A program made the position numbers and the translations under genes. This document shows positions 22,274 to 32,399 of a DNA stretch of 64,000 nucleotides, piece by piece. The DNA is from Dillenia suffruticosa (taxonomy: Eukaryota > Streptophyta > Magnoliopsida > Dilleniales > Dilleniaceae). The notes beneath the pieces are model-generated. The model did not search any database. It had not been told where the DNA came from and saw only the letters and a list, made by a program, of their open reading frames with translations. The first letter of the stretch is position 1, and the number at the start of each line of letters is the position of its first letter. The stretch covers positions 6,982,001-7,046,000 of the forward strand of contig JAVTVX010000024.1 in NCBI GenBank assembly GCA_033439265.1. The letters are read 5' to 3'.

Positions 22274-23420
22274 TCGGGTGATACCATTCTCATTTTGTCT
22301 TTGAGGAAGAAAAGAAGAAGGGTGCAGTTATCGAATTCGTCTAGTGAAGGCGCGGGAGAGAATAGGGACTATCTCCCCATGCTTATCGAGGGCTCCCTGA
22401 ATAGGGGTGGTAGGGGCCGACGAGCGTAAGTCTAGGGGATGTCTCCTTTGCCCTTCTATATTGAGTTTTACTATCTTGATGGGGGAGATGTGAATGCTAA
22501 AGAAAAGGGATTAGAGAAAGCCAAGGAGAACAATGCAAGGGTCAAAGAGGAAGGGGAGGATGCCGAGAATATTAAAATAGATATAAGAAGGGAGGAAGAG
22601 GAGGAGGCCAAAAAACATACCCTTGGTAAGCCTGAGGGCTTTTGTTTCAACTTGTGAAAGAGCCTAGTGTAGGGCCATCTTCTATTGTTACTTTAACACC
22701 TGGAAAGGGCAAACAGAAAGTGCATGATGGGACTGCTTTTCCTCCCTCCATTCTTATTCGTTCTTATGATGGGCGGAAGGGACAAAGGGAATGGAGAACT
22801 ATAACGATCAATGCAGGTGATCGCCGCTACAATTACATTGACAGTAGCAAGGCCAGGCAGATAGCGGACTGGTTAGATTTCATCACTCTAAGTTAGAATT
22901 GAAAAGTTATCTCGTGTAGGGTAACAAGTCATCATGTCCCTCTGGCTCACGGTACTATTTTCTATTAGAAAGTAGTTTGTTTATATTTCTGGTTTCTAAT
23001 TACTCCTATTTATTTTATGCAGACTATCACCCTGGCAGAGTTTCAAAAGTTGAGGAGTCTGTAGATGATTGATCACTTAAGGCATTGGGCAAATCAGATG
23101 GGTGATGAGTTTTCTCGATTACAAGATGTCTTTGTAAAGAGAAAGAGAGATAGAAAAGGAAAGAGCATCTATAACTAGTTGAACATTAGAAATGATGAGA
23201 TGGAGTATTTGAAGATTGAACTAAATTCATTGTTCCAACAATGTGAAATGGTCTTAAAGAGGTGCGAGAAGCTGGAGGTGGAGGCTAGGGTACGTGAGGT
23301 ACGGTTGCCGGCCGTGGAGAAACTGGCATAAGCGCGTGAGTAGTCTCTTCTCGTTGCCAAACAGAAGATAACCAAGTTAGGAGAAACCATTGCGAAAACT
23401 ATCGATCATCACTAGCATTC
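22274..23420 (+). pseudogene. Antisense coding region of element B, second part
   Basis: It resumes after the nested element. The blocks are an E/K-rich stretch near 22490-22625 (GLEKAKENNARVKEEGEDAE), a stretch near 22680-22760 with GKGKQK, and a coiled-coil-like stretch near 23090-23390 (EFSRLQDVF, then EMEYLKIELNSLFQQ). These match element A's minus-strand blocks at about 7500-7830, 7360-7450 and 6812-7027 in order. Function unknown. Confidence 0.55.
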
Positions 23421-23819
23421 CCGATGTCAGCTATCTAAAAGGCTGCAATCGCTGAGGATGTTATCTATCAGGCAGGATTGACGGATGTGCTACCAGCAAG
23501 TGATGGGGACGCCAACCCTGAAACACTAAGCTCAAGCCTTGTAGTCGCTTGTGTGAGTGATGCTTTTTCGGAAATAACGAATGAAAATATCTATGCCACT
23601 TCACGCTGGGCCAACCTTGAGTCCCTGCGCCAACAAACTCTTCCGTCTCCTATGCCCCGTCGTCATAGTTTTTTTAGCCTTTATGTCATTTGGATTTAAA
23701 TGAACCAATGACTATCTCCTTTTACTACTTTGTTTATATTCATATTACCCTACTACTTTGTGATATCCAAGTTCTATATTCTATGCTGTCAGTGTGTTCC
23801 ATTGTGTATAGCTGATAGT

Positions 23820-24090
23820 AAAGGTACATCTCCTATTAACGACAGATTTTGGTACGTTCTACCAAAAGATTATGTCATATCTACCCAATCAAGAGATACA
23901 TCCTATGTTACGACATGTTTTGTTGCATTCTGTCGAGAGAGTAGCCGTATCTACCCAATCGGGAGATATATCTCATATTGACGATATATTTTTGTGCGTT
24001 ATGTCAAGAGAGTGAGACGTGTTTACCCAACCAAGAGATACATTCCATGTTAACGACATGTTTCAGTGTGTTCTGTTGTGTGCAACTAAT
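23820..24090 (-). repeat. Tandem repeats of element B, ~70-80 bp unit
   Basis: About four degenerate units carry the pattern tctacccaatc-gagatacatcc-tat-t-acgacatgtttt. On the minus strand the core is the same motif as the repeats of element A at 5930-6290. The block lies between protease and antisense region, as in A. Confidence 0.6.
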
Positions 24091-24239
24091 GTGATCAAAG
24101 CGTTGTAAGAATACAATGAAGTATGAGGGGAATTGAAAATATTGTTAGAAGGAAAACCATAATGCAAGAAATTTAAGCTAATATGTTTCGGCGACTCGGG
24201 GTCGCAAACATAATAATAGCACGAAGAGATTTACGATTA

Positions 24240-26400
24240 CTTAGGGGGGAGTGGGTAACTCTGAGTTACAGAATAGCATCCTAATACCGAGAGGTGTACA
24301 GAATTTAATCTTCATATGTTTAGTACTCAGCAGTGTCTCCAGGGCATTCAAGCTAGGTCTGCCTAGGATAACGTTGTAGAGCAAAGATAGTTTGATCACA
24401 TTAAACATTGTTGTAGTTGTCTTGTAATTAGGTGGTGTCCCAAGGGTAACTGGAAGCAAGATACTGCTTTTAGGATATATCTATTCACCAAAGAGTCCCT
24501 TTATCAGTCTGGCGTGAGGTTAGAGGTGTGCCTAACTAAGCTCCATTTGTTAGAAAGTGCCCTAATAGAGAAGATTGCAACATGGCCCTAGTTTATGAAA
24601 ATTCTTACTACCTAATACCGTCCGACCTTGGCGGTGACAGCAAGAGGATCATGACGACTCAGGTCGACTCCTATCAAATCGTCATCATTGAAATCGATCA
24701 CTGGTCTCTTCTTTTTGGGTTGCTTCTCAACACAAGTGGTAAGAATTTCCTTGGAGGCGGAGGCAAATGCCTCAGTCATTTGAAATATCGGTAGGACTGT
24801 TCATTTGACCTCTTCTCATTATACGTCTTCCGGGGTGACCAGATTCTGCACTATACGAATGTAATTCGAAAAGTAAGGCACCGAGAAGGGTGCTTAGTTT
24901 GTACCTGCTTTGTACTTAAAAGATTACCCCCTCCGGTCAGTTGCGAGCAGGTCCTGGAACTAGCTGCTCATCTGGCTCTTTTTCTCATCTTGCAGTGTGC
25001 TGGCCTTGAGGAGGAGGACCTTCTCTCTCCGTATTCACAAACCTTTGGAGCCTACCATTTCAAACTAGAAACTCAAGTTCATCTTTTAACTTTTTGCATT
25101 TGTGTCTCAATTGGCCTTTATCCTTCTCCGAATCGTCTTTCGTGGAGTGAGGAGGCGACCTAACGTATGGCTTGTTCCTGATCTGTAACAAAACTTGGCT
25201 AGGTGTTTCGTTCAGTGGAATGTATCTAGTAAAACTTTGTTGCAGCAGGGACCCCTGTCGGCCCCTCTTAGGTGAGGGTTGTCGAGATGACCGATTGTGT
25301 TCATTTTGACCTGATCAATTCGGATGCTTATCAAACACTTCGGCCTCTTCCATGCCAATGTATTTCTCTACACGGGTATAGAATTCCTTGATAGTAAATG
25401 GAGGATTCTTTGTTATGGATGTCTTCATGCCTGAGGCTCGTAACCCCATGAGAAGCCCCGCTGGCACAATAGAATGGCCCAAACCCAAAACCTTCATCAC
25501 CTCACTCTTGAATTTATCAAGGAAATCCCTAATGATTCATCGTCCCTTTGCCATAGTGATAGTAAGGAAGCGGATTTTCTTTTGGCCCTTTAGGTGATCA
25601 CAAAATGGGTCTTGAATTACAACTGAAGTTGAGAAAAACTCTTGATATTAAACGGTGGGAGCGAATTAAACCAAATCAATGTATTACCTTTTAATGTTAT
25701 AGGAAAGTACTAACACATAGCAGCATCTAACATATCTTTGGGAATCATTACACTCACAAAGTGAGTTACGTGATCTCAGAGTTCGGTGGTACCATCATAT
25801 CTTTCCATGGGGGGAGAAGCATGTCGCGTGGCATTAGATCCATGGAAACTTTGGGGTCGAATAGCAAGGGGCTAGTAGCATATTGGATGACTTCGCCCCT
25901 TCCCACGTTGGCATACCTAAATTCATTTGCTACGAGTTCCTCGGCTTGTTTCCTCAAATTATCAGGGTCATGTTGGGAAGTTACCAAAGGCTCTCAGTGT
26001 GCCTTGAGTTGAAGTCTTGTGAGCGTGTATGGCTTGACCCGTAGGAGGATTACACCTCTGGCTTGAGAATACGGCTAAGTTCTACCAATTACTTGCTCGT
26101 GCCTTGTATCTTAGACTCGAGTTTTTCCATTTGGGGTCGATTAGCCCTTTCTGAAGAGGCTAGTACAGTAGGCGAAATCGGCTGAGTCTGTTGTATAACC
26201 ACTGGTCGAGCCTCCTCTTGATGAGGTGGAGCCATCGGGGGTTGATAGCAAGCAATATGAGTGTTTGCAGGATTATTGGAGACTATGGGCTAAAGATGGG
26301 GTAACAATGTGTCCTTCCATCATGGATGTAATTTTAGAAGCGGTTCTAATCTCTCTTTAGAGGCATAATTTCGAACAGTACAAAATGCAAGACATGTTTC
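24240..26400 (-). pseudogene. Gag and protease region of element B
   Basis: Blocks on the minus strand include QHDPDNLRKQAEELVANEF with PRDMLLPPWKD (25766-25987), gag-like LGLGHSIVPAGLLMGLR with FTIKEFYTRVEKYIG (25315-25500), and the pre-protease block LLYNVILGRPSLNALETLL.STKHMKIKF (24241-24459). Each has a counterpart in element A at the same relative place. It is broken at many points. Confidence 0.6.
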
Positions 26401-26410
26401 TTTCTAGTCT

Positions 26411-26430
26411 GTTTCTTACAGACGGCGCCA
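26411..26430 (-). other. Primer-binding-site region of element B
   Basis: On the minus strand, tggcgccgtctgtaagaaac follows three bases after the LTR end TCTAACA. It is the counterpart of the element A motif at 3548-3567. Confidence 0.6.
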
Positions 26431-26433
26431 ATT

Positions 26434-27135
26434 TGTTAGAAATGGGTTTCGCTCCACAGATAATAACTTTACTGACTTAAATGGGATGAGTGATTGTTGG
26501 ACCTTCTTGATGATAAGACCTACAAAATGCCGTTGGAGGGTGTTCCGAAAAGAGAGAATCCAACGCTCAAGTTAGAAAAAACGATTTTGAAAGGTAAATA
26601 GACTAAAAGAGTGAGTTGTGATAGAGAGCTCTGTGTTGTCTTTTTGTGTACTAAGTGTAGAGTCCAGAAAACATACCTAACTGGTGGCTTTCATGACATA
26701 AATATAGTCTGTATACCTAATGAGTCTCTTATGCCTTCAGAGTGTAGTGTATAAATCCTAATTTCCTTATGAATGAGTCTCGAAATTACGAGGTTAATAG
26801 TGAAAAATTTTCAAGAGATTTAAAATTCTATTAGTTAGGGGAAGTCTGAGCTGTCATATAAATTCCTTTTCTTATCGGCGGTGGTTAAAAATCTCTTTTC
26901 TTATTACGGAAGGTTGTCTCCACGATTTAGGGGAACATGATGATTACCTTAGTTTATCAAATAGTAATGTTAAGATCCAAGAGAGATCGTATTAGTAGAT
27001 ATCGAGAGGGTGGATCGTTTCTACTTGATTGGGAGATATATCCTATATTAATGATATGTTTCGATGCATTTCATTTCTTTGAACTGGTATTGATAGATCT
27101 CAAATAATAATGGACTTTTAAATCATATTCCATCA
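26434..27135 (-). repeat. 5' LTR of element B
   Basis: About 702 bp. On the minus strand it starts TGATGGAATATG and ends TTTCTAACA. It is a diverged repeat of 14335-14947 and is related to the LTRs of element A and the solo LTR at 43665-44548. Confidence 0.7.
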
Positions 27136-27305
27136 CCTACTTTCTCTAATAATTATAATGTGATTTTATGTATTTAATTTCCTTTTGAAGTAGACAAAAT
27201 AGCCCATCCAAAATATTAGGATTTCTCTTTAAATATGATGGTTCAGTTGAATGGCCTTTCTTAGTGCATTTACCTAGGCTTTGTCATTGTCAGGGCCTTT
27301 TTTCT

Positions 27306-27395
27306 TTTTTTCTTTTTTTTTATTTTATTTAAAGAGATTTGAATTCGAAATTTTTATAAAAAAATAAAGTTGATACCACTTGAATTATGGTTTTT
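27306..27395 (-). mobile_element. Short SINE-like fragment
   Basis: On the minus strand, ataattcaagtggtatcaac is followed by a B-box-like tttcgaattcaaatc and an A-rich tail. This is the layout of a tRNA-derived SINE head directly joined to a tail. No target duplication was found. Confidence 0.35.
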
Positions 27396-27494
27396 TTTGT
27401 TTTTTTTTTTCTCTTATATAAAATAACTAATAACACCCCTCCCCCTCCCCCACCCAAAACTGTACAAAAGATTTACGGCTGGCCTATCGTCCTG

Positions 27495-27695
27495 AATCGT
27501 GAATTAAGAGATTTTCCCCTCTCTTAATAACCGAAATCATATTTTAATTAATTCAATTCGAGCGTTATCGGATCTAAATTAGTGACAGCTCTTCTAATGT
27601 ATTTTTTTTATTTTTAAATTTGGAATTCGATATTTAGTTAAAAGATGTAGTATCTTTACTCACTAGACTAACTATTTATTGATTGAGATTTGCCT
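27495..27695 (-). mobile_element. tRNA-type SINE copy
   Basis: On the minus strand the head reads tagtctagtgagtaaaga (A-box-like). About 30 bp later comes a B-box-like atcgaattcc, then the shared family body. It is related to the copies at 1728 and 35773. Ends are vague and no duplication is visible. Confidence 0.55.
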
Positions 27696-28123
27696 CTCTT
27701 GGAGCCAATAATGCAACCCTAGAACAGGAAGATTTTAACATGTTTATTAGTTGATTCCAAATTATTTAATAGGAATGTATGTCAGATGAAGTTATCAATT
27801 TTGTCCTTAAATTAGCTGCGATTTATGCAATAAATAAATAAAGCAAAATTATGTTTAGAATCATGAAACAAAAAGTTATTTAATATATATATAACAAATT
27901 TTTATCAATTTCGTGAGTAATTGATACTCACAATGCAACCAATTACTCCATTATCTTTGTATTGCTCACCTATCAACTTCATGTTTATTTGGAAAAATTT
28001 AGTATGCCCCACGGTGTAGTTCATAGGAGCATGGGACGCGGATCATGTCCCTCCCTTTGGTATTCCTTATTTTTCTTTTTATTTTATTGTTTAATATTAT
28101 TTTTATCAATTTTATAATAAACT

Positions 28124-28735
28124 TATTAAATCCAATATTTCAACCTAATTTTCTTAAAATTAAGAAGTTACACTACTAGAAAAGAAAAATATAATTATCA
28201 GGCTTTGTTATAACAAAATCTCAATGAATTAGAAAATTAGTTTCTTACAAAAATACAAAAACAAGGGCAGTGAGTTTCACAGTTGATTTTCTTAAAAAAA
28301 TAAATTATTTATTTATTTATTTATTTATTAAAATTATAAGAATATTCATATATGTTTGTTCCTATGCTGAAGAGAAAGCTAAAGAAGCTCTTGGCAGCAT
28401 TGCTTGAGAATCTATATATAAAAGATATTTTTTAAATCTAATATTCCAAACTAAGTATTCTTACAATTAAAAAATTTCCCTAATTGCATATAAAAACAAA
28501 TTTTATTAGGTCTAATTATAATAAAATCTCAATAAAATAGGATGTTAGTTTATTAAAATATGAAAGCAAAAGCTGTGAGACTCATAATTGATTTTCCTTA
28601 AAAGAAAAAAAATTTATTGAAGTCTTTATTTATTTATTTTAGCAAAAAAAAATTATAGAAAAATTCAGACACATTTGCTCCTATGGAGAAAGCTAAAGGA
28701 AGTTTCAGGCAGCAATGCTTTTGATCCTTTGATGA
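28124..28735. repeat. Tandem duplication, two ~300-bp units
   Basis: Unit 1 (about 28124-28431) and unit 2 (about 28432-28735) share the same order of landmarks: aatccaatatt, then aaaatctcaatgaat, a gtgagtttcac-like string, ttgattttcttaaaa, a (ttta)n run, and gagaaagctaaag then ggcagcattgctt. They are clearly diverged, so the duplication is old. No ORF spans either unit. Confidence 0.65.
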
Positions 28736-28944
28736 GTATTATTTCTATAAAGAGTTCGATAAGTAAAATCAAAAACTCGTGCATGCCACAAAGTCACGAT
28801 GCCAACCATTTCTTCTGGATTCATCCCAATGACATTCTCATCTTTAATAACAAATGTATTTATTGAAAATTGGAAAAAAAATTGTTTGCTATTTCAATTA
28901 TATATTCATTTTTGAATTTTCCTTGCAACATTACATTTTTTTTC

Positions 28945-29085
28945 TCACCGTTAGTATTCAGAATTATATTCTGACTAATTCAATTTAAATGTTTACTGTG
29001 GGTCAATTTAAAAGACTACTCTTATAGTATATTTTTTTTATTTCTAAATTTTGAATTCGATATTTAATTAAGTACAAATGTATAG
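28945..29085 (-). mobile_element. tRNA-type SINE copy, degenerate
   Basis: It carries the family body in the order attagtattcag, ctgactaattcaa, ggtcaattta, actcttatagtat, ttgaattcgatatttaatta, as in the copies at 1728 and 35773. A T-rich run at its left end represents the tail. No clear target duplication. Confidence 0.5.
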
Positions 29086-29338
29086 TATATTGAAAAGAGT
29101 CAAAATGGCCCTATTTAAATTTTAAAAATTTTTATTAAATATATAAAATATATAAATTTGACTCCATTTAATTTTTTATTTGATTTCATAAAAAATAAAA
29201 AAAAATTAATATCAGTTGATATTTTATTTTCTCTTCTCTCTCATTTAACAAATCAACTTTTCTGATCAAAGATAACCTCCCCTATCACGTCGCCCGTTTA
29301 CTACTCTTGGTCCCGCCATGCTAAACTCCCACTCCATG

Positions 29339-29360
29339 TCCCCCCCCCCCCCCAAAAAAA
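29339..29360. repeat. C-run followed by A-run
   Basis: About 15 C directly followed by 7 A, in a pyrimidine-rich spacer without a gene. Confidence 0.8.
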
Positions 29361-29892
29361 ATAAAATCGAAACTAACTCCACCTTATCCCCCCTCTCTGG
29401 TTCCCAAAAAATCGAAATTCCACTTTTTGCCTTTTTGGCTTACCCATTTTCCTCCCTCTTTCAATCTCTCTAGGTAAAAATAATAAAATAAAAAAAAAGA
29501 AACAAACTATTCCTACTCATCTTTGTCACTCTCGGCCGGCTCTCCTTGTGTTTCAATATTGACCATCGGAGAGTTTCCTCTTTCATTGTGTTTCTCATAT
29601 ATTATTGATTAAAGTCGTCGGTAATGATTATTTTCTTGTGTACTAGTATGTCTAACTGCTTTATTACCTCAATTTTATTTTGTGAATTTAATTTTGTTAA
29701 GTGAAGTGTTTAGAATTTAGGTTTTAGAGTTTTAAGTTTAAGATTTATAGTTCAGAGTTTAAGGTTGATATGACTTTTCTGCAAATTTTATGTAAAGTTA
29801 TGTATTGTTTTTTATTTGGTTAAAATTCTAGGGATTGATTTGATTTTTCTGAAGTGAATATAGATCCTGTAGTTTTGTTTTATTAATATATA

Positions 29893-32350
29893 ATGGATAG
29901 ATTTCTCAAAAGAAAGTAGTCATATGAAGATGTCCATAATGGTCCTAAAAAATCTAATTTTGTGGTCGACTCAAACAACCTTCAAGCTAATCCTAGATTA
30001 CGTATTCCAATTTCAAATTACTAGGTAAATGATCGGTATAATGTACGAAGGGCTTATTTGAAGAATGGATCTTTTCAACCATGTAAACATAATTTTTCTC
30101 AAAAAAAAAATAGGAGATGTGCAGTGCCGATTCAATCCAAATTGCTTCAACGGGTATCCTGTTGGTTGGAATATAGTATTGTTAAAGATGTTACTTTTTG
30201 TTTATGCTGTTACTTATTTGGACCGGATGGAAAACAGGGAGGGGGGATTCATTCACCCTTAAGAGCTTCACTAGTTGGAATAAAAAAGACCGACTTACCA
30301 AACTCTGCAAAAATATGAATGTTTGATGAATCAAAATCAACATATTGACACAACATTGGTCAGACAATCAAATCAAGCCCATAGTAAGTACCGTAGTAGA
30401 TTAACAGCATTTGTCGATTGTCTTCGATACTTGTTGAGGCAAGGACTAGCATTTAATGGTCATGATGAATCTGAAGAGTTAAAAAATCAAAGAATTTTAT
30501 TGAACTTTTACACTTTCTTGCTGATCACAATGATACAATTAAGAAAGTTGTGTTGAAGAATGCTTCTCAAAATTTGAAGCTAACGGCTCATGAATTTCAA
30601 AATGATATTATTAGTGTTGTGGCAAGTGAGATAACAAAAGCCATTATCAAAGATTTGGGAACGATTTCTTTTCAATTTTAGTTGATGAATCTCGTAACGT
30701 GTCAAATAAGAACCAATGGCATTTGTGATATGATATGTGAACAAACAAGGTAGAGTTATTGAACATTTTCTTAGACTCACACGTGTTGTTAATACTTCAG
30801 CTTTGTCACTTAAAGAAACTATTGAATCATTATTTTCTAAACATGAATTAAGTATATCAAGACTAAGAGGACAATGTTATGATGGTGCAAGTAATATGCA
30901 ACGAAAATTTAACAGTTTGACAAGCTTGATATTAAGAGAGAATGAATTTGCCTTTTTTGTTCATTGCTTTGCTTATCAACATTGGTGTAACAAAAAATAA
31001 AGATTGTGTTGCTTCACTTTTAATAGTATTTGCAATGTGTTTAATGTTGTAGGAGCTTCATGCAAGTTGTACGAATTTTGTGGAAAAATCAAGCTATTAG
31101 AATTGCAAATGCATTGAGAAGAAAGAGAAATTGAAAATGGAAAAGACCTAAATAAGGAGTTTGAACTAAAATGACTGCTGATACCCGTTGGAACTCACAT
31201 TATAGCACTTTGTTAAATTTGATCATCATATTACCAACGATCAGTTGGGTTAATAGGATATAATGTTAGATCCCTTAACCAAAATCACGAATTCGACTCA
31301 CGATTTGGGTATTGAATAGACTATATCGGAATGGTAGCTCCCTTAAATAAACCATTACAAATCTCAGACTGGATTATTCGGAGTATAATTCCGGATATCG
31401 ATTAGTATAATACCAAAAAAAAGAAATTTGTATCAATTGTTGATGTCCTTGATAATTTTGCCATAGAAGAGTTGAACTTAGACCAAAGTTTTGAGGCTAG
31501 GTTTCTTTTACAATTGATTCGGTCTCTTGATTTTATGTTTGATTTGCGTTTGATGAGAAATATACTTGGAGTTACCAATGAGTTATCCAAAAGTTTGCAA
31601 AAGAAAGACCAAGATGTACTTAATGCTATGGATTTGGTCAAAACATCCAAGGAGCAATTTCAGAGTATGAGGAATGATGGGTGAGATTCATTAGTTGTTA
31701 AGGTTTCTTCATTTTTTTGAAAAACACGATATATTTTTTTTTTTGGTGGAAGAAAAACACGATATATTGATTCCCAACATGAATGACACAACTATGTTGA
31801 AATTGGAAGATCAAAAGGCTCCAATAGTTACAAACTTGTACCATTATCAAGTTGATGTGTTTTATACGGTGATATCGACAGCTTCAAGAGTTAAACAATA
31901 GATTTGGTGAAGTTAGTATAGAACTACTCTTTTGTATGGCATGTTTGAGCCAACTCTTTTTCAACTTTTTGATAAGCATAATTAATTTGTTTTGCTCAAT
32001 TTTATACTATGGAGTTTTCAGGTGTGCAACTCTTGGCACTTGATCATCAATTAGAGACTTACATATTGGATGTGCACTTTAATTCTCATTTTATGAGCAT
32101 CAAGGGAATTAGTGAGCTTACTAAAAAGTTGGTTGAGACAAACAAAAACAATATTTATCCACTGATTTATTTGTTGATAAAATTGGCTTTGATCTTACCT
32201 GTTGCTATTGCAAGTGTGGAGATGACCTTTTTAGGAATGAAGATCGTAAAGAATCAGCTGAGAAATTGAATGGAAGATGCTTTGAAGAATAATTCTTTAG
32301 TCACTTTTATTGAGAAATATATGTTTTTGACAATGAAATGATTATACAAC
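29893..32350 (+). pseudogene. hAT-superfamily transposase relic (TTF/ZMYM1-like, DUF4371 type)
   Basis: This is the fossil of the large plant hAT proteins that combine a TTF-type zinc finger, a DUF4371 transposase core and a C-terminal dimerisation domain. It opens MDRFLKRKKSYEDV at 29893. The TTF part (about 30058-30300) shows VTFCLCCYLFGP. The core includes LRQGLAFNGHDESEE (about 30430-30480), the SILVDES-like region near 30670, then SLKETIESLFSKH.LSISRLRGQ.YDGASNM (about 30810-30900) and VHC.A. The tail (about 32150-32260) has LIKLALILPVAIASVEMTF. In-frame stops (for example after the N-terminal ~43 codons) and frame changes kill it, and a SINE is inserted at 31247-31420. Terminal inverted repeats and the 8-bp duplication were not found. 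Confidence 0.8.
31247..31420 (+). mobile_element. tRNA-type SINE inside the hAT relic
   Basis: About 170 bp interrupts the transposase coding order between TRWNSHYSTL-type and VDVLDNFAIEE-type text. It carries the SINE family body in plus orientation (acgaattcgac, then ggtagctccctta, then gaataattccg-like strings) and ends in an A-rich tail (accaaaaaaaag). The head appears shortened relative to the 35773 copy. Confidence 0.6.
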
Positions 32351-32399
32351 ACTTTCAAAATATGAAATCTCGACACGATCGATTGTAAACAAATTTTAT

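Larger units (their letters stand above)
14335..27135 (-). mobile_element. Element B: second non-autonomous Tat-like Ty3/gypsy derivative, host of a nested element
   Basis: On the minus strand the order is 5' LTR (26434-27135), primer-site region, gag and protease regions, tandem repeats, antisense coding region, polypurine tract, 3' LTR (about 14335-14947). It is the same family layout as element A, and LTR and coding blocks match A recognisably. No reverse transcriptase or integrase is visible. A younger Athila-like element (16045-22268) is inserted in the antisense region, which makes B the older of the two. The left LTR looks incomplete at its outer end, and no target duplication is clear. 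It is a fossil with many breaks. Confidence 0.7.

Noticed and set aside
22274-23420. Host gene for an E/K-rich coiled-coil protein
   Set aside because: The same blocks occur in element A in the same place relative to the LTR, so they belong to the element's antisense region.
27325-27360. Possible tRNA gene (B-box-like gatttgaattcgaa)
   Set aside because: No cloverleaf can be formed and an A-rich tail follows, so a SINE fragment is more likely.
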